Shown piece by piece: positions 15,307 through 22,794 of a DNA stretch of 28,019 nucleotides. Location of the stretch: assembly GCA_043801935.1 (NCBI GenBank), contig JAZDLO010000016.1, positions 1 through 28,019 on the forward strand, written 5' to 3'. The notes below the pieces were generated by a model. It was given only the letters and a program-made list of their open reading frames with translations, searched no databases and was not told the origin of the DNA. The position numbers and the translations under genes are program-made. The stretch's first letter is position 1. Each line of letters starts with the position of its first letter. Origin of the DNA: JAZDLO01 sp043801935 (GTDB lineage Bacteria; Actinomycetota; Thermoleophilia; RBG-16-64-13).

Positions 15307-15984
15307 GTGGCCTTCTTCTCCCAGGCCTGGGCCATCGTGCGCAAGGATCTGCTCACCGAGCTGCGAGGGGCGAGCACGATCGTGTCGATGGTACTTCTTG
15401 GGCTCCTTGTAGTGCTGGTGTTCAACTTCGGCGCCGATCCGGGTGCCGACAGTGCGTCCTTGGCCCGCTCAGGCGTGCTGTGGGCCGCGTTCTTGTTCTC
15501 GGGAGTGATCGCGGTGGGCCGCTCGTTCGCCTCGGAAAAGGAGGCCGGGTGTCTTGACGGACTCCTGCTCTGCCCGGTGGACAGGGGGGTCATCTACCTG
15601 GGCAAGCTCATCGGCAACCTGATCCTGGTCTTCGCGACCGGCGTGGTGATCCTCCTCTTCTTCACCGTCGTATACAACGTGGATATAGGGGCGGGCTGGC
15701 TGGGACTGCTGCTGCTCCTGGTGCTGGCCAGCGTGGGCCTATCGACGCTGGGGACCCTCTTCGCAGCGGTGGCGGCCGGGGTAAGGGCTCGGGACGCCCT
15801 GTTGACTGTGTTCATATTCCCCCTGCTCGTCCCGCTGGTCATCGCCGCCGCGCACACCTCCACCCTGTTGCTCGCCGGACAGAGCCTGGGAGAGGCCGGT
15901 CTATGGCCCTGGTTGCTCGTCGTGTATGATGTCGTCTTCTTGGCGGTCTCGTTCGTGGTCTTCGATTTCGTGGTGGAGGACTAG
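15307..15984 (+). CDS. ccmB: Haem exporter permease CcmB
   Basis: The 225-residue protein has six predicted membrane helices and the length of CcmB. The N-terminal AWAIVRKDLLTELRG is the cytoplasmic coupling segment of the family, and FASEKEAGCLDGLLLCPVDR the conserved loop that contacts CcmA. Start GTG 15307 has GAAGGTGA about 8 nt upstream. An in-frame ATG at 15274, overlapping the ccmA stop, is cut off by a TAG (15304-15306) immediately before the GTG. CcmB works with CcmA and CcmC in haem loading of CcmE. The gap to ccmC is one base. Confidence 0.93.
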   Translation: MAFFSQAWAIVRKDLLTELRGASTIVSMVLLGLLVVLVFNFGADPGADSASLARSGVLWAAFLFSGVIAVGRSFASEKEAGCLDGLLLCPVDRGVIYLGKLIGNLILVFATGVVILLFFTVVYNVDIGAGWLGLLLLLVLASVGLSTLGTLFAAVAAGVRARDALLTVFIFPLLVPLVIAAAHTSTLLLAGQSLGEAGLWPWLLVVYDVVFLAVSFVVFDFVVED

Positions 15985-15985
15985 C

Positions 15986-16705
15986 ATGCAGGGTGGTCGG
16001 AAACGCTGGGGTTTCGCTACCGGCATTCTGGGGGGGGTGACCTTCGTCCTCATGATGGCGGCGCTGGTGCTCGCCCTGGTCTGGGCCCCACGCGAGGCCT
16101 CCATGGGGGACATCCAGAGGCTCTTCTATTTCCACATGCCCAGCGCGTGGATCGCCCTGGGTCCGGCCTTCACCGTGGTGTTCGGGCTCAGCATCGCGTA
16201 CCTGGTGACCGGGAAGATCGTCTTCGACCGCTGGGCGGCCGCCTCCGCGGAGATCGGAGTGCTGTTCACCACCATCACCCTCGTGACCGGGCCCCTGTGG
16301 GCGAAACCCGTCTGGGGGGTCTATTGGACCTGGGAACCGCGCCTCACCACCACGCTCGTGCTGTGGTTCATCTATGTGGGCTACCTGCTGCTGAGGTCCA
16401 TCGCCGGCGAGGGTGCGCGGCGCGCACGCCTCGCGGCCGTGTACGGCATCGTGGGCTGGATCGACGTCCCCATCGTATTCCTTTCCATCTGGTGGTGGCG
16501 TTCCATCCATCCCCAGCTGCTGAGCGGCAGTGGGTTCGCGATGGACTCGTCCATGTTCGCGGCGCTCATGGTCGCTCTGGCGGCATTCACCCTGTTCTAC
16601 GTGTATCTGCTGGTATTGCGCGCGCGTTCGCTGACCATGCAGGAGGAGATCACCGGACTACGGGCGCGCATGCGCCATCGTGATCGTGGAGGAGACGGGC
16701 TATGA
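15986..16705 (+). CDS. ccmC: Haem-handling membrane protein CcmC
   Basis: CcmC binds haem at the outer face and attaches it to CcmE. The 239-residue protein has six helices. The tryptophan-rich motif WGVYWTWEPRLTTTLVLW spans 110-127. The two external haem ligands are His50 in FYFHMPSAW and His175 in SIHPQL. The open frame extends to 15926, but ATG 15986 follows GGTGGAGGA by 5 nt and lies just after the ccmB stop, so it is the start. The stop overlaps the ccmD ATG (ATGA). Confidence 0.95.
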   Translation: MQGGRKRWGFATGILGGVTFVLMMAALVLALVWAPREASMGDIQRLFYFHMPSAWIALGPAFTVVFGLSIAYLVTGKIVFDRWAAASAEIGVLFTTITLVTGPLWAKPVWGVYWTWEPRLTTTLVLWFIYVGYLLLRSIAGEGARRARLAAVYGIVGWIDVPIVFLSIWWWRSIHPQLLSGSGFAMDSSMFAALMVALAAFTLFYVYLLVLRARSLTMQEEITGLRARMRHRDRGGDGL

Positions 16706-16866
16706 GCAATCTCGGTTTCTTGGCTTTGGGCTACGGACTGATCTGGGTGATCATCGCCGCATACCTGTGGTTCGTCGGCCGCCGGCAGGCCAGTCTCAGG
16801 CGTCAGCTCGATGCGCTGCAGCTGGATGTGGAGGAAGCGGCGGACAGGAGAGCTCGGGAGCGCTGA
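16702..16866 (+). CDS. ccmD: CcmD-like small membrane protein
   Basis: The 54-residue protein has one N-terminal helix (LGFLALGYGLIWVIIAAYLW) followed by an arginine-rich, helical cytoplasmic tail (RRQASLRRQLDALQLDVEEA). Size, topology and position after ccmC match CcmD, which holds CcmE in the CcmABC complex. ATG overlaps the ccmC stop and GGAGGAGACGG lies upstream. CcmD proteins are too short and variable for a firm motif call, so position carries most of the weight. Confidence 0.82.
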   Translation: MSNLGFLALGYGLIWVIIAAYLWFVGRRQASLRRQLDALQLDVEEAADRRARER

Positions 16867-16868
16867 CT

Positions 16869-16904
16869 CTCCGAGCTCGGAGGGCGAATCAGGGTCATCG
16901 ACCC
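16869..16904. repeat. Two short dyads after ccmD
   Basis: The perfect palindrome CTCCGAGCTCGGAG (16869-16882) is followed by GGGTC-ATC-GACCC (16892-16904), in the 56-bp gap between ccmD and the next membrane protein gene. There is no T-run. They may attenuate or stabilise the transcript here. Confidence 0.35.
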
Positions 16905-16922
16905 GTCTCTTGAGGAGATGCG

Positions 16923-17330
16923 ATGGCGACCAACTCCAACCTCGCACTCGTCGACCTCATCGTGCAGGTGCTGCTGATCGCCGGGGCTCTCGGTGGGGCA
17001 TATCTGGGCAAGAGGAGGCATTTCCGCCGCCACTGCCTCACCATGCGGATAGTGGTGGGAGTCCAGATCGTCACCATCGCTGTGCTCATGGTGCCCTCGT
17101 TGGCGGGCTATCTCAACAACTGGGTCGGTCTCTCCTGGTTCACGGCTGAGATCATCGTCCACCACGTGCTTGGCCTCGTGGTGCTCGCCCTCTGGGCCTT
17201 CATCAACCTGGCCTTTATAGGGATCGTGAAGACACCCCGGCAGTTGCGCCGCTTCATGTGGGCCACGCTGGCGGTGTGGTTGGTGTCACTGGCCATGGGC
17301 CTCCATCTGTACGTGTACATCTGGAGATAG
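16923..17330 (+). CDS. Four-helix membrane protein, DUF420/b-type haem protein-like
   Basis: The 135-residue protein has four predicted membrane helices (about 9-29, 43-62, 76-98, 110-132). Histidines lie within or at the ends of helices (His33, His37, His80, His81, His128), a pattern seen in small b-haem or DUF420-type proteins linked to cytochrome assembly. I cannot assign a family firmly. ATG 16923 follows GAGGAG. It lies 56 bp after ccmD on the same strand, so a role in haem or cytochrome biogenesis is a reasonable inference. The stop is at 17328-17330, facing the convergent otsA. Confidence 0.75.
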   Translation: MATNSNLALVDLIVQVLLIAGALGGAYLGKRRHFRRHCLTMRIVVGVQIVTIAVLMVPSLAGYLNNWVGLSWFTAEIIVHHVLGLVVLALWAFINLAFIGIVKTPRQLRRFMWATLAVWLVSLAMGLHLYVYIWR

Positions 17331-17340
17331 GTCCCCCGGG

Positions 17341-17369
17341 CGCCGCCTGCGGGCGGGTCGGTGGCGGCG
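17341..17369. terminator. GC hairpin between convergent genes
   Basis: CGCCGCC (17341-17347) pairs with GGCGGCG (17363-17369) around 15 nt, filling the 41-bp gap between the membrane protein gene and otsA. No T-run; a possible bidirectional, factor-assisted end. Confidence 0.3.
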
Positions 17370-17371
17370 GA

Positions 17372-18886
17372 CTAGTGGCGTTGGTGATGCTCGGGGATGT
17401 AATCCTCCAGCACCGGGAAATCACGCAGTTCTTTGGCTATGGCCGCCTTCATGAAGGAGTCTACCCACCAGAAGACGTCCTGCGCCTGCACGTTCCGGCG
17501 GAGACGTCTGATGCGGTAACGGCGCTCGCCTGGCGCCATGCGGAAAGCATCGTAGATGGCGTCCGCGGTCTGCTCCACATCGTATGGATTGACGACCAGA
17601 GCCGCCCGGCCAAGTTGGGCCGAGGCCCCCGCGAACTGGCTGAGAATGAGCACCGCGTCTTCCTCCAGGTTGCAGGCGCAGTACTCCTTGGCCACCAGGT
17701 TCATGCCGTCTTTCAGCGGAGTGACCAGGGCGATATCGGCGGCCCGGTAGAATGCCAGGAGCTCGGTCGAGTCGAGGCTGCGGAAGAAGTAGTGCACCGG
17801 TACCCAACCCAGCTGTGAATAGCGGCCGTTGATCTCTCCCACCATCCGCTCGATCTCAAGTTTCAACTCGTCGTACTTGGGGATTCCCACGCGGCTGGGG
17901 ACCACCACCTGAAAAAGGTTGACTCGCTCCCGGACCTCTGGATACCTCTCGAGGAAATCGGCGAAGGCCCGCAGACGCTGAGGGATGCCCTTGGTGTAGT
18001 CGAGCCTGTCGACGCCCAGCACGATCTGCCGGCCTTCGAACCTCGTTCGTATCGAGCTCAGCCGCGCTTCGACCTCGGGAGCCGCGGCCCGGGCCGCGAA
18101 GCCTGCCGCATCGATCCCGATGGGAAAATCGCCCACCCGCATATCTCGGTCCTCGAGCCGTACCACGTGCAGGTGGCCCTCGACCTGCACCCGGGTGCCC
18201 TTCATGAGCGTACGCACGCACTGGACGAAATTGCGCCGGTCTCTACGGGTCTGGAAGCCGACCAGGTCGTACGCGAGGAGCGAGGAAAGAATGGCGTGGC
18301 TCTCGGGGAGCTTCATGAAGATGTCGGGGGCGGGGAAGGGGATGTGGAGGAAGAAAGCCAGATCGGCGGTGCACGCGTTCTCGCGCGCGTGGTGAGCCAC
18401 ATCCATCAACTGGTAGTCGTGGATCCACACGAAATCGTCGGCCAGGCACTCCTGAGCCAGAGCTTCGGCGAACTTCCGGTTGACCTTGACGTAGGTGTGC
18501 CAGTATTCGGGCTCGAACTCGCACAGGGACTGAAGATCGTGGAACAGCGGCCACACGCTCTCGTTGGAATAGCCGTGATAGTACTTGCCGACCTCGTCCT
18601 CGGTCAGAGGAACCGGCTTCAGGGTGTAACCGGCATCGGGCGCAGCCTCCCGGAAGATCCGATCAAGATTCGGCATTTCCTCGGTGATCCCCGGCCACCC
18701 GATCCAGATGCCACCCCGGTCGCGCAATACGGGGAGAAGCGCGGTGACCAGCCCGCCCGAACCCGGGCTGAGGGACCATTTGTCGCCGCTTTGCTTCTCC
18801 AGAACGTAGGGAAGCCGGTTGGAGACGACGATCAGCCTCTTGGTCGATTTGGCGGCCACTCGTGCTCTTTGTTGGGATCGCGGCAA
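17372..18886 (-). CDS. otsA: Trehalose-6-phosphate synthase (GT20)
   Basis: OtsA joins NDP-glucose and glucose-6-phosphate to trehalose-6-phosphate in the cytosol. The protein has 504 residues, family length. Substrate-site motifs are all present: SNRLP (22-26), GGL (44-46), WIHDYQLM (154-161), HIPFPAPDIF (181-190), DRLDYTKG (293-300, with Arg294 and Lys299) and LKDGMNLVAKEY (391-402). Start TTG 18886 has AGGA 7 nt upstream; GTG 18859 is an alternative. It is last of four co-directional genes, nine bases after treT. OtsB, which removes the phosphate, is the first gene of the same run. Confidence 0.96.
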   Translation of the reverse strand: MPRSQQRARVAAKSTKRLIVVSNRLPYVLEKQSGDKWSLSPGSGGLVTALLPVLRDRGGIWIGWPGITEEMPNLDRIFREAAPDAGYTLKPVPLTEDEVGKYYHGYSNESVWPLFHDLQSLCEFEPEYWHTYVKVNRKFAEALAQECLADDFVWIHDYQLMDVAHHARENACTADLAFFLHIPFPAPDIFMKLPESHAILSSLLAYDLVGFQTRRDRRNFVQCVRTLMKGTRVQVEGHLHVVRLEDRDMRVGDFPIGIDAAGFAARAAAPEVEARLSSIRTRFEGRQIVLGVDRLDYTKGIPQRLRAFADFLERYPEVRERVNLFQVVVPSRVGIPKYDELKLEIERMVGEINGRYSQLGWVPVHYFFRSLDSTELLAFYRAADIALVTPLKDGMNLVAKEYCACNLEEDAVLILSQFAGASAQLGRAALVVNPYDVEQTADAIYDAFRMAPGERRYRIRRLRRNVQAQDVFWWVDSFMKAAIAKELRDFPVLEDYIPEHHQRH

Positions 18887-18895
18887 GGGATGGTC

Positions 18896-20152
18896 CTAGT
18901 CCAGCTCGATGCGATCTTCATCGGCGTGAGTGAGGGCGACCATCAAGGTGAGGTACTCGCGTAGGTGGCGGGTGTTGAGAAAGCTCTGCCGGACCAGCTC
19001 CTGGGCGTTCTTGCCGATCTGCCTGGTGCGAGGGCGGTCGAACAGCAGGTAGCGGATACGCATGGCCGCGCCTTCGGGAGTGTCCACCAAGAATCCGGTG
19101 CGGTGATTCATGAGTTGCAGCCGGATACCTCCGGTATTCCCTCCGATCACGGGCTTCCCCTTCCACATCGCTTCGGTGACCGTGAGACCGAAACCCTCGC
19201 GCAGCGACTTCTGCAGCACGATGTCGGCCGCCGTCTGAAGAGCGTTGATCGTCCGATCCGTATAGTGCCCCGAAGACAGGATATGGATATCGGGGTCCCC
19301 TTCGGCCGCCTCCCGTACTTCTTTGAGCACTACATCGCCCTCAGGGTCGTCGGCCGCCCCGCCCCCGGCGAGCACTAGCTGGAGGCTGGGCACGAACTCC
19401 GTTGCCAGTCGATAGGCCTGGATGACGCCTAGAGGATCCTTGAACCGGTCGAAGCGCGAGACCTGCAAGATCATCGGCCTGTTCGGGTCTATGGCGAATT
19501 CCTCGAGCACCTTCCGGACTTCCCGCGCCGCGAGGGGTTGGTTCTTCTCACTCAAAGGGTCGATGCTGGGCGGGATGATGAACACCGGGTGGGACATCGG
19601 TTGAGCGAACGCTTCCAGGGAGAAGATGCTCGCATCGTAGCCGACGATGAACTCGCGGAGGTACTTCCACACCGGCCTGTGGGGATGGCTGAGATCGATG
19701 TGGCACCGCCAGATCCACTTGCCCCGGCGCTCGGGGCACATGCTCAGCAAGGGGGCGGGCTGTGGGTCGTGTATGAACACGAAATCTGCGTCTTCAAGCA
19801 CGGGACGCAACTTGTCGGCGTTGCGAGCGTTGACTTCTTCATAGACCCGGAGGAGAGATTCGGGAATGCGCAAGGCCTTGCCCTGGAGGGCGTTGTGAAA
19901 GGACTTCGTGCAGTTGTAGAAGTCGTCGTTGCCCTCGATGACCTCCCAGCTGGTCTCTATTCCCAGCTCTTGCATGAGGGGGACCAGCTTCTCCAGGATC
20001 TCGGCCACCCCTCCGCCCTGGCGGGTGGAGTTCACATGCACGACCTTCCGACCGGCCAGAAGGGCGGCCAACTGGCGGAGCTGCTCTATCGCATCTCGCC
20101 CGGCGTGCTCGGCGTAGCGGTCGAGTAGGGATTGCTTGACGTGTCTGGCCAT
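18896..20152 (-). CDS. treT: Trehalose synthase TreT-type glycosyltransferase (GT4)
   Basis: TreT makes trehalose reversibly from NDP-glucose and free glucose, bypassing the phosphate intermediate. The 418-residue protein has the two Rossmann domains of GT-B enzymes. The N-terminal HVNSTRQGGGVAEIL and FYNCTKSFHNALQG are typical of TreT. The C-terminal domain has VSRFDRFKDP and the nucleotide-sugar site LREGFGLTVTEAMWKGKPVIG. The frame continues upstream to 20278, but ATG 20152 is chosen: it lies one base after the preceding gene's TGA, with GGGAG upstream and homology starting here. Trehalose phosphorylase-like activity is an alternative in this subfamily. Confidence 0.92.
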   Translation of the reverse strand: MARHVKQSLLDRYAEHAGRDAIEQLRQLAALLAGRKVVHVNSTRQGGGVAEILEKLVPLMQELGIETSWEVIEGNDDFYNCTKSFHNALQGKALRIPESLLRVYEEVNARNADKLRPVLEDADFVFIHDPQPAPLLSMCPERRGKWIWRCHIDLSHPHRPVWKYLREFIVGYDASIFSLEAFAQPMSHPVFIIPPSIDPLSEKNQPLAAREVRKVLEEFAIDPNRPMILQVSRFDRFKDPLGVIQAYRLATEFVPSLQLVLAGGGAADDPEGDVVLKEVREAAEGDPDIHILSSGHYTDRTINALQTAADIVLQKSLREGFGLTVTEAMWKGKPVIGGNTGGIRLQLMNHRTGFLVDTPEGAAMRIRYLLFDRPRTRQIGKNAQELVRQSFLNTRHLREYLTLMVALTHADEDRIELD

Positions 20153-20153
20153 C

Positions 20154-20840
20154 TCAGGCTCCCGGCCGGAGGATCGGGGGCGCGGCCGACTGGGGGGCGC
20201 CCAGGCGCTCGGCGAACAAATCGGCCAGGCGGGCGCGCAACACGAAGAGCGACTCGAAATAAGGTTCGACTTCGCCAAGAGCCGCGCAGAGCCCCTCGTA
20301 TTCCGGTCCTAGACCCAGGAGCCAGGCGCGGAAATCATCGACCCCGATAGGCTCGCGACGGCGCGCGTCGATGAAATGGTAGAACACACTTCCTACCGAA
20401 AGCCCGGGCAGAGCGCCCACCAGTTCCGCCGGATGGGTCAAGCGCCGGTGGGTGTCGAAGACCACGATGACCGAGCGTACGAAATGGAACTGTTGGTCCG
20501 GCCCCGTAAAAAGCATGATCTCGGTCTCGTCGAGCCGTTCCTCGATCACGTCGATCAGTTCCTGGCGCAAGTCCTCCAGGTCGGCGTAGTCCGCGGGGTC
20601 GATCACGCCCAGACGCTCGGCGGCCTTGTTGTCGTGGAGACCGTGGTGGCACCAGGTCGCGAAGTCGTTGTTGTACTCCCGGTCGGAGAACTGCGGTCGC
20701 AACAGCGTCCCCCAGAAGTGATGGTAGATGCAGCCTGGGTGGACATCGCGGATTACATCACGCAATCCGCGCAGGGTCTGCGCGCGGCGACCAGTAGCGA
20801 TGTTGGCCAGTGCGCAGTCTTTGATCGCAAACTCGACCAT
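20154..20840 (-). CDS. DUF5752-like protein in the trehalose operon
   Basis: The 228-residue soluble protein has no recognised catalytic motif. It is rich in conserved-looking aromatic and charged positions (KDCALANIATGRRAQ, VHPGCIYHHFWGTLLRP, EYNNDFATWCHHGLHD, VGSVFYHFIDARRR). I recognise it as resembling DUF5752, a family of unknown function often found near trehalose or related sugar genes; this match is from memory. Start ATG 20840 follows AAGGAG by 9 nt; the frame is open to 20882. It lies 51 bp after otsB and one base before treT, so it is probably co-translated with treT and may assist or regulate trehalose synthesis. Confidence 0.8.
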   Translation of the reverse strand: MVEFAIKDCALANIATGRRAQTLRGLRDVIRDVHPGCIYHHFWGTLLRPQFSDREYNNDFATWCHHGLHDNKAAERLGVIDPADYADLEDLRQELIDVIEERLDETEIMLFTGPDQQFHFVRSVIVVFDTHRRLTHPAELVGALPGLSVGSVFYHFIDARRREPIGVDDFRAWLLGLGPEYEGLCAALGEVEPYFESLFVLRARLADLFAERLGAPQSAAPPILRPGA

Positions 20841-20891
20841 TTGAGACGTCTCCTTGCCTACGAGAAGCCTGTACCCTAACACGAATCGGTA

Positions 20892-21779
20892 CTAGTCGTC
20901 GTCATGACTCAGGCCGCCATCGAGGGCGCCACCGTGGCCGCCATCGAGGGCGCCACCGTGGCCGGCCAGCGCCTGGATGAGTGCTGGCGCCTCGCCTTGG
21001 TCGCGCAGCCGGTAGCGGGCCCCCGTCGGGCGGCCGGGATCGCCGACCACCACGCTCACGCCCCAACCGGCCACCGCCTGGAACATGTCTTCGTCGGTCA
21101 GATCGTCGCCGAGGCAGAGAGGGCACACATCCGCTCGCCCCAGGCCCAGTCGCCGGAGCAGCCAGAGCGTCGCCCGGCCCTTGTCCCAGGGCACATCGGG
21201 CCTCAATTCATAGACGAGCTTGCCCTCGGTGGAGCGCAACTCCGGGAACTCGGCGGCCACTTCTACGAAGGTACCCGCGACCACGGGTCTGTCGGTCTTC
21301 GCGACCGAGCGGTAGTGCACCGACGCCGAGAGCCCCTTCGCCTCCACTACCACGCCGTCGACCCGGCTCAGTCGACGGACGAGCTCCCGTGCCGCCGCCT
21401 CAAGCCGGCCCCGTGCCTCTCCCCCTACCTCCAGCACCACACCAGACCCGGGAGGCCCTACGATCCGATGACCGTGGTCGGCAGCGTAATAGAGCGAGGC
21501 GAGCCCGATCTTGCGCTGAATATCCTCCAAGCCACGCCCGGATACGACGCATACTACATGGCTCCGCGCGACGCGACTCAGCAGTTCCCTGGCCGGCAGC
21601 GGCAGTTCGGCCAGGTCAGGATGGGCGACGATGGGGGCCAGAGTTCCGTCGAAGTCGAGGAAGAATGCCGGCCGGCGGGAGCCGACCCATTCCCGGATCT
21701 GCGGTAGTCGGTCCAGCGCCCGGGGAAGACGGCCGTCATCCATCGAGGCGCAGCTTTTCTTCTGGGAATATGCATCCAT
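20892..21779 (-). CDS. otsB: Trehalose-6-phosphate phosphatase (HAD superfamily)
   Basis: OtsB dephosphorylates trehalose-6-phosphate. The protein has 295 residues. HAD motifs are present: I LDFDGTLAP (nucleophile Asp42, acid Asp44), II SGR (80-82), III Lys200 in WDKGRA, IV GDDLTDED (224-231). The cap domain covers about 110-195 with the substrate-binding YELRP. The C-terminus carries a duplicated octapeptide (HGGALDGG, residues 274-281 and 282-289) then LSHDDD, an unusual His/Gly/Asp-rich tail. No strong ribosome site precedes ATG 21779; ATG 21743 is equally possible. It is first in the otsB-DUF5752-treT-otsA run. Confidence 0.95.
   Translation of the reverse strand: MDAYSQKKSCASMDDGRLPRALDRLPQIREWVGSRRPAFFLDFDGTLAPIVAHPDLAELPLPARELLSRVARSHVVCVVSGRGLEDIQRKIGLASLYYAADHGHRIVGPPGSGVVLEVGGEARGRLEAAARELVRRLSRVDGVVVEAKGLSASVHYRSVAKTDRPVVAGTFVEVAAEFPELRSTEGKLVYELRPDVPWDKGRATLWLLRRLGLGRADVCPLCLGDDLTDEDMFQAVAGWGVSVVVGDPGRPTGARYRLRDQGEAPALIQALAGHGGALDGGHGGALDGGLSHDDD
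20913..20960. repeat. 24-bp perfect tandem duplication in the otsB 3' end
   Basis: Two identical 24-bp units (20913-20936 and 20937-20960) encode the octapeptide HGGALDGG twice at the OtsB C-terminus. The perfect identity implies a recent duplication or ongoing slippage. Confidence 0.9.
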
Positions 21780-21880
21780 TCACACGGTGCATCACGGGCT
21801 TCGGCACTCCTGCGACTGGGCGGCCGTCCGGAGGGGTCATACCCACTCCAACGGTAGGTGATGCGCTGCCGATAGAGCGC

Positions 21881-21910
21881 TTGCATTACTTGCACGTTGA
21901 TCAGTATGAT
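21881..21910 (+). promoter_or_regulatory. Putative promoter for the RNA-binding protein gene
   Basis: TTGCAT (21881-21886) and TATGAT (21905-21910, 5/6 to consensus), 18 bp apart, lie in an AT-richer stretch of the 247-bp divergent gap between otsB and the RRM gene. A start near 21917 would leave a 5' leader of about 110 nt, as seen for cold-regulated RNA-binding protein genes. An otsB promoter must also lie in this gap but I cannot place it. Confidence 0.45.
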
Positions 21911-22026
21911 TAAACTGCATCGATAGGAAGCTCTCCCCGCGACGTGCAGAGTGCTTCATCAGCTCGTTCGTCCGCAGGCGCATCCGACCGCATGCGGTTC
22001 TGTTACCGGGATCTGTGGAGGACATG

Positions 22027-22410
22027 ATGAGCACGGCAAGACTGTATGTCGGCAACCTCTCCTACGGCACCACCCAAGAAACCCTGGAAAAGACCTTCGG
22101 CGAACACGGCGAGGTCGTGTCGGTCAACCTCATCACCGATCGGCAGACCGGTCGCCCGAAGGGCTTCGCGTTTGTCGAGATGAGCACGCCCGAAGAAGGG
22201 GAAGCTGCGAAGGCCGCTCTCAATGGGCTCGATCTCGACGGCCGCGCCATCAACGTCGACAACGCCCGTGAGCAAGAGCAACGCAAGCCGGGTGGCTTCG
22301 GCGGCGGGCGTGGCGGCGGGGGCGGTTACGGCGGGGGCGGGGGCTATGGCGGTGGCGGCGGCGGCTATAGCGGCGGCGGCGGCAGCCGGGGCGGAGGCTC
22401 GCGCTGGTAG
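22027..22410 (+). CDS. RRM-domain, glycine-rich RNA-binding protein
   Basis: The 127-residue protein has one RNA-recognition motif (about 4-80), with RNP2 LYVGNL (6-11) and RNP1 KGFAFVEM (45-52) carrying the RNA-stacking aromatics. A Gly/Tyr/Arg-rich tail (89-127) resembles plant and cyanobacterial glycine-rich cold-induced proteins. It probably binds single-stranded RNA as a chaperone or stress factor. The open frame begins at GTG 22015, but the start is ATG 22027, 5 nt after GGAGG (22017-22021); ATG 22024 is too close to that site. It has its own promoter and a strong terminator, so it is a single-gene unit. Confidence 0.94.
   Translation: MSTARLYVGNLSYGTTQETLEKTFGEHGEVVSVNLITDRQTGRPKGFAFVEMSTPEEGEAAKAALNGLDLDGRAINVDNAREQEQRKPGGFGGGRGGGGGYGGGGGYGGGGGGYSGGGGSRGGGSRW
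22291..22398 (+). repeat. Low-complexity GGC/GGT repeat (Gly-rich tail)
   Basis: This stretch is imperfect repeats of Gly codons with interspersed Tyr, Arg and Ser codons (units like GGYGGGGG), encoding the disordered tail of the RNA-binding protein. Such G-rich repeats can change length by slippage. Confidence 0.85.
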
Positions 22411-22463
22411 CGTCACAGGGCTTGCCCGCGGCCGGGCCGAAAGCCGGTCTCGTACACGACATC

Positions 22464-22493
22464 AAGGCGCCGGGAGACCGGCGCCTTTTGTTT
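22464..22493 (+). terminator. Strong intrinsic terminator after the RRM gene
   Basis: AAGGCGCCGG (22464-22473) pairs perfectly over 10 bp with CCGGCGCCTT (22478-22487) around a GAGA tetraloop, followed by a T-rich tail (TTTTGTTT, 22486-22493). It lies 54 nt after the RNA-binding protein stop and separates it from the tusA run. Confidence 0.93.
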
Positions 22494-22572
22494 ATGGCCG
22501 CGCCGGCGCGGGTAGCCAATAACGGACCGGCCGTGCCGGCTCGTTCGGGTTACTCAAGGGGAGGACAGGCGA

Positions 22573-22794
22573 GTGGCTGAGATGAGACTCGATGTACGGG
22601 GGGAGACGTGTCCGGTCCCCCTGGTCGAAGTGCGCAAGGCTTTGCGGCGGGCGGTCCCGGGTGATGTAGTGGAAGTCGTAGGCACCCACCCGTCTTCAAA
22701 GAAAGAGATACCGCTGGCTGTGAAGGCCCTTAGACTGGAATTGCTGAGCGTCGAAGAGGAGGGGGACACGTGGACCATCCGGATACAGCGGTGA
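22573..22794 (+). CDS. tusA: TusA-family sulfur carrier protein
   Basis: The 73-residue protein is the size of TusA, a persulfide carrier that passes sulfur from a desulfurase or rhodanese to DsrE-type partners. The signature CPxP is present as ETCPVPLVEVRKAL with Cys13. Start GTG 22573 follows AAGGGGAGGA; ATG 22582 is in frame but farther from the site. Its 3' end overlaps the DsrE-like gene. The neighbours (DsrE-like, IscS-like, IscU-like) point to sulfur relay into Fe-S clusters or tRNA rather than moco alone. Confidence 0.94.
   Translation: MAEMRLDVRGETCPVPLVEVRKALRRAVPGDVVEVVGTHPSSKKEIPLAVKALRLELLSVEEEGDTWTIRIQR

Noticed and set aside
22411..22463. Possible small RNA gene before the terminator
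   Set aside because: The terminator is well explained as the end of the RRM gene mRNA 54 nt upstream; no independent promoter seen.
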